Shown here: piece by piece, positions 49,079 to 58,238 of the stretch | Layout: each line of letters starts with the position of its first letter | Numbering within the stretch: the stretch's first letter is position 1 | Assembly (NCBI GenBank): GCA_003260345.1 | Contig: MORC01000002.1 | Coordinates: 1 to 64,000, forward strand | DNA length: 64,000 nucleotides | DNA from: Candidatus Gracilibacteria bacterium GN02-873 | GTDB taxonomy: Bacteria > Patescibacteriota > Gracilibacteria > BD1-5 > UBA2023 | Reading direction: 5' to 3' | The notes under the pieces: model-generated | The model's input: the letters and a program-made list of their open reading frames with translations, nothing else | What the model was told of the DNA's origin: nothing | Database searches by the model: none | Made by a program: the position numbers and the translations under genes

Positions 49079-49097
49079 CAGGGATTATATATCCCTG
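49079..49097 (-). terminator. Hairpin downstream of the Gly-rich peptide gene
   Basis: A perfect stem CAGGGAT/ATCCCTG with loop TATAT, then TTCTTTTAATT on the minus strand. A second palindrome (TAATTATT/AATAATTA) lies 25 bp further on. Confidence 0.55.
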
Positions 49098-49147
49098 CTA
49101 AAGAATAAACTTCTTTTATTTATTCCTCATCTATCCAGGAAGTCTAA

Positions 49148-49282
49148 TTATAGATTACCACCGCGACTAGGCTTACCCGAGCTACGACCAGGACTGGATT
49201 GAGTATGGTTTTCACCGTTACGACTTGGGGATCCTCTTGTACCGCGATTTTCACGATGAGATCCTTTACCCTTATTAGCCAT
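49148..49282 (-). CDS. Small basic Gly/Ser/Arg-rich peptide
   Basis: The 44-residue ORF (MANKGKGSHRENRGTRGSPS and on, ending RGGNL) is preceded by AAGGAG seven bases before ATG, a textbook Shine-Dalgarno sequence that is absent from most genes here. All its glycines are GGN and its base composition is richer in GC than its surroundings. It looks disordered and could bind nucleic acid. The 160 bp upstream (49283-49440) is a leader with no other gene seen. Confidence 0.5.
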   Translation of the reverse strand: MANKGKGSHRENRGTRGSPSRNGENHTQSSPGRSSGKPSRGGNL

Positions 49283-49440
49283 GTCAAACTCCTTATACAA
49301 AAGAAGATAGGCAGAACTTACATAAAAAACATCTAGGTCTCTACCCTTAACCACAGACACTATAAGTATAGTAATATTTTTAAGAAAACAAGATTTTTTG
49401 AAAATTATTTTACATCTTGTGGATAGCCAAAAAGTCCCCA

Positions 49441-49586
49441 AAGGCTTTTTATTTTTTATCTGTTTTTCGATATTTTCGACCAACCAATTCATCAGGAAAG
49501 TGCTGCTGACTGGATTTTTTATTTTCTAAATCGTGTGCGTATTCATAGTTTTTCCCGTATCCAATATCTTTCATTAATTTGGTTGG
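49441..49586. repeat. Right copy of the rarA 3'-end direct repeat
   Basis: This copy is part of the intact rarA gene; see 47864-48010 for the partner. Identity stops at ATTTGGTTGG, after which rarA continues here and unrelated sequence there. Confidence 0.85.
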
Positions 49587-50669
49587 CGCATTTCGAAGAT
49601 GCATCGGCACCGCGAGATTTCCAAAATTTTGCAAATCCTCGTGCATCGCCATTTGGGCCAGATAAATCGCATTATTTTTCGGTAAATCAGCGAGATAATA
49701 CGCGAGATTAAGTATCGGCAATTCACATTCGGGCATCCCCATTTTTTCACAAATTTCGTACACAGAATTTGCTAAAATAATCGCTCGTGGATCAAATACA
49801 TCCTCGGATGCAAAATTCATCATTCGGCGGACAATATATCGTGGATCTTCACCACCCGCGAGCATTCGTCCAATCCAATAAATCGCCGCATCACCATCAG
49901 AATCCCGCAAGCTTTTGTGCATCGCAGAAATCAGGTTGTAATGTTCCTCACCATTTTTATCATAATTGAGATTTTTGTTTCCCGACTCCAAAATAATTTC
50001 GCGAGAAATTTTCCCTTCCTGTTGCAAAATACACGCTGTTTCGAGCAAATTGAGCGTATTACGCAAATCACCATCACCAATTTCGGAAATCAGTTTCAAT
50101 GCCTCATCATCAAGAGAAATATTCGGAAATCGGCTTTCAATCGTCTCAATATGTTTTTTGAGAAAAAATTCAATATCATGCGGTTTAAGTGATTGGAGAA
50201 CATACGTCCGACAACGCGACAAAAGTGCATTATTGACGGTAAAACTCGGATTTTCCGTTGTTGCGCCAATCAGCGTGATAATTCCTTTTTCTACCCACGG
50301 CAACAGCGTGTCTTGCTGAGATTTGGACCAACGATGAATTTCATCCAAAAACAAAATAGTCTGACGCCCAGACTGAAAATTGGTCTGCGAATTGGCAATA
50401 ATTTTGATAACATCATCTTTTTTGGAAAGCACGCCTGAGAGATGAAAAAATTCTGCATCGAGCGAATTGGCAATAATTCGTGCAAGCGAAGTTTTTCCGG
50501 TTCCAGGCGGTCACCAAAGCAAAAGTGACGGAATTTTTCCGGCTTTCAAAAAAGTATGAATTGGCTTCCCAGGAGCCACCAAATGTGATTGCCCGACATA
50601 ATCATCCAAAAACATTGGTCGCAAAAGTGACGCGAGTGGCGTAATCGATGCTGAAAAAAGTGATTCCAT
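49449..50669 (-). CDS. rarA: Replication-associated recombination ATPase RarA (MgsA)
   Basis: The 406-residue protein has one UGA-Gly at 50511-50513, the first glycine of Walker A (LLWGPPGTGKTSLARI). Also present are LRPMFLDDYVGQSHL, Walker B ILFLDEIHRWSKSQQD, sensor IGATTENPSF, and the C-terminal tetramerisation part ending FPDELVGRKYRKTDKK. RarA acts at stalled replication forks. Its 3' end is the right border of the island and is duplicated at 47873-48010. Confidence 0.95.
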
Positions 50670-50751
50670 AAAAAATTTTAATACACAAATTATATCAATT
50701 TTCCTAAAAAAAGAAATAACAATATTTTTGGAAAAATCACATCAAAAAATT

Positions 50752-50772
50752 CCCAATTTGGGAATTTTTTAT
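50752..50772. terminator. Terminator between the MacB-like gene and rarA
   Basis: Stem AAATTCCC/GGGAATTT with loop AATTT, at the end of the MacB-like gene on the minus strand. Confidence 0.65.
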
Positions 50773-52049
50773 TCAAATCGAAGTGCTTCGATGGCATCCA
50801 TTTTGGCCGCTCGCCAAGCTGGCAAAAGTCCAAAAATCACACCCATCAACACTGAAAATCCTGTCGCGATAAAAATCATTTCTATACTGATAATCATCGA
50901 TAGCGATGGTGCAAAAAAGTGAACCCCGGCAGAAATCGCATATGATACGAGTACCGCAATTACTCCACCAATAAACGATAAGATCACTGATTCCACCAAA
51001 AATTGCAAAATAATATCTTTTCTCTTGGCACCAATCGCCTTACGAATACCAATTTCTCGCGTTCGTTCTGTCACAGAAACGAGCATAATATTCATAATTC
51101 CAATACCACCAACGAGAAGCGAAATCCCCGCAATTCCCGAAATAAACATCGTAATCGTTCCTGTTTGCTTTTCGATCATATCCAAGAATTGACGATTGGT
51201 CGCAAGATTAAAATTCAGCTCAGAAGGATCATTCGCACCCGTCAATTTCATGAGGTAATATCCAATGTTTTTTTGCAAAAAATTTACATCTTCAACGCGT
51301 TTCGCATGAATCTCAATAGATTCAATTTTTTGCTTTCCAAAGCGTTTTGAGGCAGTCTGATATGGGATATAATACGCATTATCCGTGGAGTAATCTTTCG
51401 TTTTTTCCAAAAGACCAATGACAGTAAATGCCTGATTGTTGATGTAAATCGTCTGTCCAACAGGATTTTTCCCCTGAAATTCTCGTTCCAAATCTGAACC
51501 CGCCACAACGACATTTTCAAAATTTTCTGTTTGAGATTTTTGGAAAAAAATTCCTCGTGCGAGTTTTATATCACGCGCCTTAAAAAATGCATCCTCAACC
51601 ACTTTCACCGATCCGTTGGATTCTTTCCCCATAATCACAGGTGAAGAATTGGATCGGAATGGCATCACTGGAACGATTGCCTTGATTTTGTCTCCAAAAA
51701 GTTTTTGAATCATTTCAATAGTTTCTGTCGAGAGAACCTGTTCTGTCGCGATTCGCTGTGCAATCGATGGTTCTGTTTTTTCCGACGTTTCTGTTGAGGA
51801 AACAGGACCACCATTAGGATTTGCCATTAGACCGCCACCAGATTTTCCTGGTTGTCCAGCTTGAAGCGTAATGATATTTTGTGTCGCCGCCATGTCTTCA
51901 ATAATTTTGGCTTTCATACCATCTCAAAATGCTCTGAGAACGACCACAGACGCAATCCCAATCATAATTCCCAAGAGTGAGAGTATGGAACGCATTTTAT
52001 TTTGAACAAGTGTTCAAAGTGCTTCCTTGATGTAAGAGAGTAAATTCAT
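50769..52049 (-). CDS. MacB-type ABC transporter permease
   Basis: The 426-residue protein is restored by UGA-Gly codons near 52015 (KEALGTLVQNKMRS) and 51927 (RAFGDGMKAK). One N-terminal membrane helix (ILSLLGIMIGIASVVVL), a large outside domain and three C-terminal helices (GIGIMNIMLVSVTERTREIG, the typical coupling region) make the MacB/LolCE-like FtsX fold. It uses mechanical transmission to drive export rather than forming a channel. It is the third gene of an MFP-ATPase-permease operon. Confidence 0.9.
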
Positions 52050-52051
52050 AA

Positions 52052-52714
52052 TTATCCTGTAACTAATCCATCCTTAATATATACAATTCGCTTTGCATTG
52101 GCGGCGATTTCTGGTGAGTGCGTAATGACAATAATCGTCACTCCATCATTATTGAGTTCAGTAAAAAGTTCCATCACATCATCACTCGTCTTGGAATCAA
52201 GCGCTCCGGTCGGCTCATCCGCCAAAATAATTTTTGGACGAGTCACGAGCGCACGAGCGATAGCCACACGCTGTTTTTGTCCACCAGAAAGTTGTTCTGG
52301 TTTTTTGTAGAGATGATCTCCAAGACCTACACGCTCAAGCGCTTTAATGGCTCGTTCCTTTTTTTCGGCACCAGCAACGCCATGATACGAAAGTGGTAAC
52401 ATCACTTGTTCAATGACGGAAAGTCGCGGAATCAGAGAATAATTCTGAAATACAAAACCAATTTTTTTCCCGCGAATTTCCGATTGTGCCAAATCATTGA
52501 GCTGACTCATGTCTTGTCCATCAAAAAAATATTTTCCCGCTGTCGGCCGATCAAGAAGCCCAATAATATTCATCAGCGTACTTTTTCCTGATCCAGAAGG
52601 CCCAATAATCGTTACAAATTCTCACTCATCGATGCGAAGATTCACATTTTGAATAATGGGAATCTCCGTATCTTCCAAAAAGTATGATTTTTTAATATTT
52701 TCAAAAACGAGCAT
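52052..52714 (-). CDS. MacB/LolD-type ABC transporter ATPase
   Basis: The 220-residue protein has a UGA-Gly in RIDEGEFV (about 52625). Walker A IIGPSGSGKSTLMN, Q-loop FVFQNYSLIPRLSV, signature LSGGQKQRVAIARAL, Walker B IILADEPTGALDS and the His switch VITHS are complete. It powers the adjacent permease. Stop TAA lies two bases before the permease ATG. Confidence 0.95.
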
Positions 52715-52718
52715 AATA

Positions 52719-54785
52719 TTAGAAATAAGAAATTTCAAAATTTCCGCCGTCAAAAGTATTTCCTGCAAAATCAATGGTTTCAACTACTTGCCCTTCTTCT
52801 AATCCTGACAAAATCTGAATCTGTCCTTTCGCAGATTTTCCAGTTGTTACCTTAGTTTTTGTTTTTGATCCGTCTTTAGAAACAATATTTACATAACTAT
52901 CACCTGTTGCAGGATCCTGAGAAACCGCTGTCAAAGGCACAAGTAATGTTTCTTCACTTGACCCAAGAGAAATATTCACCGCTGCGTTCATACCAGAATA
53001 AATTGGATGATTTCCACGTTCTGCCGAAATAATCACATTGTATGTTGAAAGTCCTGATCCTGATGAATCCGATGGTGTAGAAGAAATTTCTGTAATCGTT
53101 CCTTCAAGTTTTGCGTCTGGAACCGCTTCAAATGTAATTGTCGCTTTTTGTTTCATTTTTACCTTGACGATGTCAAGCTGATTCAAGCCAACTTTTACAT
53201 TGATAATTTCAGAGTTTTCTAGCAAAATCACTTTATCTGCATCGGCATTTCCGTCAGACTTTCCGAGAACATCACCAGTTTTGAATTTGATCGCGCGGAT
53301 AGTTCCAGCAAATGGCGCCCGAATTTCATAAGTTTCTTCCTTGGTTCGAAGTTTTTCTATTTCTGCTTCCTGATCTTTTTTGGTGGTCAAAAGATTTTCG
53401 AGTGTATCGTTTTTTCCACTTTTTAATTTCGCAAGATCTTCTTTTTTTGTCAAAATGCTATCTTTTTGATCCTGAATAGCAGATTGTTTATCGGCGATTT
53501 CACGGCGCAAAGAATCATCCTGAACAACATTATCAGAAATAATTTTAATATCCTTTTCACTTTGAGAAATCTGGATTTCTAGACGACGAATCGCGTCTTC
53601 TGCCGTTTCTAAAGCAAATTTTTTCGTCTGCAAATCCGTCAAAAATTTTTCTTTAATTTTTTCTGGATTATCTACCAAAAGCAATGAATCACGATTTTTT
53701 GTGTGCGTTTCAATTTTTCCTGAAATATTCGTGCGAAGCGTACTAATGCCGCTCAAAACACTATTGAGGTCCTCGCGTGAGAAGGCGCCCGCATCACTTG
53801 TTGGCGTTGTATCAGCCGCACGGCGCGCAATATCTGTTGCTTCAAGCAATTTTTTATAAATACGCAACGCCTCTTCTGTTAATCCCTGAGCATCTTTTGA
53901 ATCTTTGGAATTACGATTAATTTTTGAAACAATATTTTCATATTCAGAAATATCTTTGTGAAGCTCTTTCCAAATATTTTCTACCTGCGATTTGCGACCC
54001 CCATCATTTCGCGTAATATAATGAGAATAACGCTGTTCTTGTGATGAAAGTTCTGACAAATCAAAACCAAAAATTTTATTTATATCTTTATGTGCTTGTC
54101 GCATGTCAGAAATTTCTGTTGAAGTATTTTGAATAATACTTTCTACCAATTTTTGTCCTTCTTCTGTTTTTGACTTAATAAGTTCATCTTTTTTCGAAAA
54201 TTCTTTTTCATAATTTGACTTATCAATTTCATATTTTTCTTTTTGTGCGGCCAAATCTCGTTTTTTTGCATTCAAATCAAGCAATTTTTCTTGCGATTTT
54301 CCTGGAGAATTTTGCACTGCCTTTTCGAGATTTTCCTGCATTTCTTCGAGTTTGCGCTCCATCGCGGCAATTTCTCGTTCCATACGGCGAGCCTCCGTTC
54401 CATGCGCTTTTTCGCGCTGTTCATTGATTTCACGATTTGTTTTATCAAGACGATTCTGTGCTTGCGCAAGTTCTTGGAAAAATTCTCGTTTATCAAGACT
54501 TGCCAGCACCTGATCTTTTTCAACGGTGTCGCCAACTTTTGTATAAATTTCAGCGATTTTTCCATTTTGTCCAAAACGAAGTTTCTGTTCATTGGCAAGT
54601 TCTGCTTTTCCTGTTACATCAATGCCATCATCGAGTCGACCTTTTGTCACTGTTGAAACAGTTCCACCAACAGCCGCCATATCGTCAGTAGAAGTATTTC
54701 CAAAAAATTGCTGATATACATAATAACTTCCGCCAGAAATAATAGCCAGCAACAGCAAAATAAAAACAAGTTTACGAATATTCAT
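52719..54785 (-). CDS. Membrane-fusion (HlyD/MacA-like) protein with very long coiled coil
   Basis: The 688-residue protein has one N-terminal membrane helix (KLVFILLLLAIISGGSYYV), a lipoyl-like half (GQNGKIAEIYTKVGDTVEKDQVLA), about 350 residues of coiled coil and the second lipoyl half (YEIRAPFAGTIRAIKFKTGD), then beta-barrel domains. MacA is about 370 residues; the hairpin here is much longer. In a cell without outer membrane it could span a thick wall or reach a host cell; that is inference. First gene of the exporter operon. No UGA. Confidence 0.88.
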   Translation of the reverse strand: MNIRKLVFILLLLAIISGGSYYVYQQFFGNTSTDDMAAVGGTVSTVTKGRLDDGIDVTGKAELANEQKLRFGQNGKIAEIYTKVGDTVEKDQVLASLDKREFFQELAQAQNRLDKTNREINEQREKAHGTEARRMEREIAAMERKLEEMQENLEKAVQNSPGKSQEKLLDLNAKKRDLAAQKEKYEIDKSNYEKEFSKKDELIKSKTEEGQKLVESIIQNTSTEISDMRQAHKDINKIFGFDLSELSSQEQRYSHYITRNDGGRKSQVENIWKELHKDISEYENIVSKINRNSKDSKDAQGLTEEALRIYKKLLEATDIARRAADTTPTSDAGAFSREDLNSVLSGISTLRTNISGKIETHTKNRDSLLLVDNPEKIKEKFLTDLQTKKFALETAEDAIRRLEIQISQSEKDIKIISDNVVQDDSLRREIADKQSAIQDQKDSILTKKEDLAKLKSGKNDTLENLLTTKKDQEAEIEKLRTKEETYEIRAPFAGTIRAIKFKTGDVLGKSDGNADADKVILLENSEIINVKVGLNQLDIVKVKMKQKATITFEAVPDAKLEGTITEISSTPSDSSGSGLSTYNVIISAERGNHPIYSGMNAAVNISLGSSEETLLVPLTAVSQDPATGDSYVNIVSKDGSKTKTKVTTGKSAKGQIQILSGLEEGQVVETIDFAGNTFDGGNFEISYF

Positions 54786-54848
54786 GCTAAAAAAATAAAA
54801 ATTAAGTGATAGGAATAATATAGACCAACTTTAAAACAAGTTTAAGAA

Positions 54849-54876
54849 ATTATAGGAAATAGTATTTTTTTGTCAA
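54849..54876 (-). promoter_or_regulatory. Promoter of the MacAB-like exporter operon
   Basis: Minus-strand perfect TTGACA (54871-54876), 16-bp spacer and perfect TATAAT (54849-54854), about 60 bp before the start codon. Confidence 0.75.
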
Positions 54877-54990
54877 AAAACTCTTTGTTTCCGAAAATTT
54901 TTGAAGAAAAATAGGCTTTTCTCGTGAAAAATTTGATTATTTTTCAAATCTGCGTATATTATAAAAACTTTTTATTTCTAAAATTTTTTT

Positions 54991-56292
54991 TTGGAACCTC
55001 TTTCGATACTTACGTTTATAATTCTTATTTTTCTTTCGGCGTTTTTTTCTGGAACAGAAATTGCGCTTATGACAACTTCAAAACACGCGGTTTCATCGCT
55101 TGTTCGAGAAAATCGTTTTGGCGCGCGGTCGCTTGAAATCATTAAAGGCAATACCGACAAACTACTCATCACGATTCTCATCGGAAACAATATCGTAAAT
55201 ACGGCGTCTGCGACGCTTGCGGCAACAGTGGCACTCAATCTCGCCAACGCGAGTGGCCTCAATCAAGAGCAAGGAATAGTAATTTCTACGGCCGTGGTGA
55301 CGATTCTTTTGTTGCTTTTTGGTGAAATCACACCAAAAACGATTTGTACGCGTTATAGCGTTCCGATTGCACTTTTTGTAGCTCCGATTTATCGCGTTTT
55401 GATGTTTGTTTTCACACCAATTTCATTTTTTATTGAAATTTTCTTGAAAGGAATTATGAAAATTTTTGGTGGTGACAATTTTGTGAAAAAAATTTCGTAC
55501 CAAGAAGTTGAGGCATTCATTGATATGTCTCACGAAGAGGGTGAGGTTCAGGCAGATGAGCATCGCCAGATGAAAAATCTCCTTTCATTGCGCGATATGG
55601 ATGCAGAAAGTGTGATGACTCCGCGTGTGAATGTGAATTTCTTGGATATGGAAATGACAGTGGATGAGGCTTGTGAATTTTTCCTTCAAAACTCGCATTC
55701 TCGTATGCCAGTGGCTGGGAAAAATACGGATGATGTGGATTTTATGCTTACTTTCCGTGAAGCATTTCAGCTACGCAATGATGGTCAGGGAATGAAAAAA
55801 CTTTCAGAAATTTCTCTGGAAAAAATCATGAAAATCCCACTCACTCAGACGCTTGATGATCTTTTTGAAAAATTTCAAAAATCACGTCGTCATATGGCGC
55901 TCGTATTTGATGAATTTGGTGGAACCGCGGGCCTTATTACGATGGAAGATATTCTAGAAGAAGTATTCGGTGATATTAAGGATGAGGTCGATCAGGAAGA
56001 AATTTTTATGAAGAAAAAATCTGACACGATGATTGAAGCGGTTGGAAGTGTTTTGATTGATGATATTTTGGAAGAATTTGGAATGCGAGCGGACGACCTT
56101 GAAATTCCGAGCGAATATATGGGTGAGACGATTTCTTATGTTGTGATGGCCGAAGAAGAGTCATTCCCAACGGAAGGTGTGGAAGTAATTTTTGGAAATG
56201 ATGACGAAAAACTTTCACTTACAGTACTTTCTGTTCATCATAATGTCATCGAAAAAATCGAATGTCGAAAAATTCTCGCAGAAGAAAAATAA
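54991..56292 (+). CDS. CNNM/CorC family (HlyC/CorC, DUF21-CBS) membrane protein
   Basis: The 433-residue protein begins with a DUF21 membrane domain (LSAFFSGTEIALMTTSKHAV; GEITPKTICTRYS), then MTPRVNVNFLDMEMTV and a CBS pair (HMALVFDEFGGTAGLITMED), and a CorC_HlyC C-terminal domain (DDILEEFGMRADDLEIPS). Such proteins are magnesium or cobalt transporters or their regulators. The start is given at TTG (54991) because the DUF21 helix begins there; no ATG is near. No UGA. Confidence 0.88.
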   Translation: MEPLSILTFIILIFLSAFFSGTEIALMTTSKHAVSSLVRENRFGARSLEIIKGNTDKLLITILIGNNIVNTASATLAATVALNLANASGLNQEQGIVISTAVVTILLLLFGEITPKTICTRYSVPIALFVAPIYRVLMFVFTPISFFIEIFLKGIMKIFGGDNFVKKISYQEVEAFIDMSHEEGEVQADEHRQMKNLLSLRDMDAESVMTPRVNVNFLDMEMTVDEACEFFLQNSHSRMPVAGKNTDDVDFMLTFREAFQLRNDGQGMKKLSEISLEKIMKIPLTQTLDDLFEKFQKSRRHMALVFDEFGGTAGLITMEDILEEVFGDIKDEVDQEEIFMKKKSDTMIEAVGSVLIDDILEEFGMRADDLEIPSEYMGETISYVVMAEEESFPTEGVEVIFGNDDEKLSLTVLSVHHNVIEKIECRKILAEEK

Positions 56293-56319
56293 TAAAATCC
56301 CCAATTGGGGATTTTATTT
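56293..56319. terminator. Bidirectional intrinsic terminator
   Basis: Stem AAAATCCCC/GGGGATTTT with loop AATT between the CNNM gene and yidC, which converge. Confidence 0.75.
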
Positions 56320-57519
56320 TCGAGTAACGATTTCGCCTTTTTGTTTCTGTTTTTCTGCCTGTGCATTCACAAAAATCTGCTGAACAATCATAAAAAGCAG
56401 ACCAATCCACCAATAGAGTCCGAGCCCAATTGGAAAAAAGAGTGCAGAAACACCGATCATAAACGGAAATACATAAAGTGTCATTTTTTGCATCACGCGC
56501 GGATCAAGCGTTGGCATTGCGGGGTCACCATCTTTTTTTGGCTCTTCTTTTGGAAGTGGTGGCTGAGCCTTGATAGAAAGATATGATTGCAAAAATTGCG
56601 TGAGCATCAGAATTCCCGCGAGTACAAACGCGACAACCCCACCAGACTGTAATAAATTTTGTCCAAAGAAAAATGTATTAATTTCGGTTGGATTAAATGC
56701 TGCAAGAAAATCGTATCGGTGATAAATATTAGAAATATCCGTAATTCCCATAATCACCCAATACAAAGCAATTAGAATCGGAAATTGAATCAATAATGGC
56801 AAACATGAACCCATTGGGCTCACTTTTTCCTGTTTGTAAAGCTCCATCATTTTCATTCCTTGTGTCGCACGATCATCGGCATATTCTTTTTGAATCGCAC
56901 GAATTTTTGGGTTCAAAGACGCCATTTTTCGTGTATTTTCAAGCATTCGATGCTGCGGATACAAGAGGATCAATCGTATAATCACCGTCACAATCACGAT
57001 CGCCCAACCAAGTGAATAATCCGTTACAAATGCAATCAATCCAGCAAAAAGATTATAAATCGGATTATAAATAAGCGTTCTTAAAAAATTTCGGAAAAAT
57101 CCTGGTGCCTCCACCTGAAACGAAATATTTCTTTCGCCCGCTGTATGCGTATCAAGCAACAAAATATAATTAGCTGGTTTGGAAGCAAATAATTTATGAA
57201 GTGATGACAAAGCCAATTCTGTGTGCGAGTTCGCACCAAATTCCACATCGCGACAAAAATCAGTTGAAAAAGTTTCGATTTTTACCGGTTGAGAATTTTG
57301 TGTCAAGCGAATATCATTACAAGTATTGATTACGAAAGCATCGCTCGTCGTGTTGTGAACTGTTACTTTCGGAATACTTGGAATCGTTACATTGTTCGGT
57401 GTGACAGCAATCGAAATTTCATTTGTTGGAATCGTTGTTTGTTTTGGCTGAAAAAGATTGATAAAAAGAACAATCAATAGCGACAAAAGCGCGATATTGA
57501 TAATTTTAAGAGCATTCAT
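56314..57519 (-). CDS. yidC: Membrane protein insertase YidC
   Basis: The 401-residue protein has an N-terminal helix, a short periplasmic-type domain and the insertase core starting at YNLFAGLIAFVTDYSLGWAIVIVTVIIR with the conserved Arg, then PQHRMLENTRKMASLNP and SCLPLLIQFPILIALYWV. It inserts proteins into the cytoplasmic membrane. Gene order rpmH-rnpA-yidC is the widely conserved one, usually near oriC, but no dnaA is in this window. No UGA. Confidence 0.95.
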   Translation of the reverse strand: MNALKIINIALLSLLIVLFINLFQPKQTTIPTNEISIAVTPNNVTIPSIPKVTVHNTTSDAFVINTCNDIRLTQNSQPVKIETFSTDFCRDVEFGANSHTELALSSLHKLFASKPANYILLLDTHTAGERNISFQVEAPGFFRNFLRTLIYNPIYNLFAGLIAFVTDYSLGWAIVIVTVIIRLILLYPQHRMLENTRKMASLNPKIRAIQKEYADDRATQGMKMMELYKQEKVSPMGSCLPLLIQFPILIALYWVIMGITDISNIYHRYDFLAAFNPTEINTFFFGQNLLQSGGVVAFVLAGILMLTQFLQSYLSIKAQPPLPKEEPKKDGDPAMPTLDPRVMQKMTLYVFPFMIGVSALFFPIGLGLYWWIGLLFMIVQQIFVNAQAEKQKQKGEIVTRK

Positions 57520-57522
57520 AAG

Positions 57523-57864
57523 TTATTGGGAAAGAATTTTTTGAAAAATAAAATCAAGATTTTGTTGGAAATTTTCCAAATCCTGAGGATTTTTGTGAGA
57601 CAATTTTGTTCATTTTTTCAGAACAACGACCACATCATATTCACTTTCGAGAATTTTCCAAGCAGATTTATAAAAAAGTCGACGAAATGCGTTACGATTA
57701 ACGCTTCCAGGCGTATTTTTGCCCGACAACAAAATCCCCACCCGTGCATGAGAAAAATTATTTTTTCGAACATTTGCCACCATCATAGACGAAAAAAAAG
57801 GCTTTTTTTCTCGAAAAACCTTTTTTAATTCACGCTCCGAAAGATGATATTTTTTGGCTATCAT
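57523..57864 (-). CDS. rnpA: Ribonuclease P protein component
   Basis: The 113-residue protein is joined by UGA-Gly at 57610-57612, which brings it to the normal RnpA length. KYHLSERELKKVFREKK at the start and RVGILLSGKN, SVNRNAFRRLFYKSAW (the RNR motif region) are typical. It helps the RNase P RNA cut tRNA leaders. It ends three bases before yidC. Confidence 0.92.
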
Positions 57865-57876
57865 CAGAATCGGAGA

Positions 57877-58128
57877 TTAGTTTAAAATACTTGGGCGAAA
57901 TCGTTCAGTTGTTCCCTGGAGAGTTACTACGCGAGCAGTTCCACCAGCAATGTTGTGATGTTTGCTTTTTCCGCGAACATTTTTAAAGCGATTTGGGTAG
58001 CTCACAGCAAGAGAATGACGTCCTTTGCGGCGACGAGCCTGCAGAACTTTTTTCCCATCTACTGTAGATTTGCGAGACAAAAATCCGTGTACACGAAGTC
58101 GTTTTCGTTTTTTAAGTTTACCTAGCAT
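57877..58128 (-). CDS. rpmH: 50S ribosomal protein bL34 with a C-terminal extension
   Basis: The 83-residue protein carries the bL34 core KKRKRLRVHGFLSRKSTVDGKKVLQARRRKGRHSL-type sequence (residues about 6-40). bL34 is normally about 44-46 residues; here about 38 extra residues (ending TERFRPSILN) follow. First gene before rnpA and yidC. Confidence 0.88.
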   Translation of the reverse strand: MLGKLKKRKRLRVHGFLSRKSTVDGKKVLQARRRKGRHSLAVSYPNRFKNVRGKSKHHNIAGGTARVVTLQGTTERFRPSILN

Positions 58129-58155
58129 AATAGTATAAAGAAAAATAACTCCCGA

Positions 58156-58183
58156 ATTGTATAAAAAATATCGAAAATGTCAA
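58156..58183 (-). promoter_or_regulatory. Promoter of rpmH-rnpA-yidC
   Basis: Minus-strand TTGACA (58178-58183), 16-bp spacer, TACAAT (58156-58161). The spacer is almost the same as in the rpsT promoter (both end ATATTTTTTA). Confidence 0.65.
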
Positions 58184-58238
58184 AAGTTTTTTCGCTTTTT
58201 TAGATTTTTTACAAAATTCAAGAAAAAATTATAAAATA

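Noticed and set aside
41427..49440. Island as a prophage
   Set aside because: No capsid, terminase, portal, tail or lysis genes were seen.
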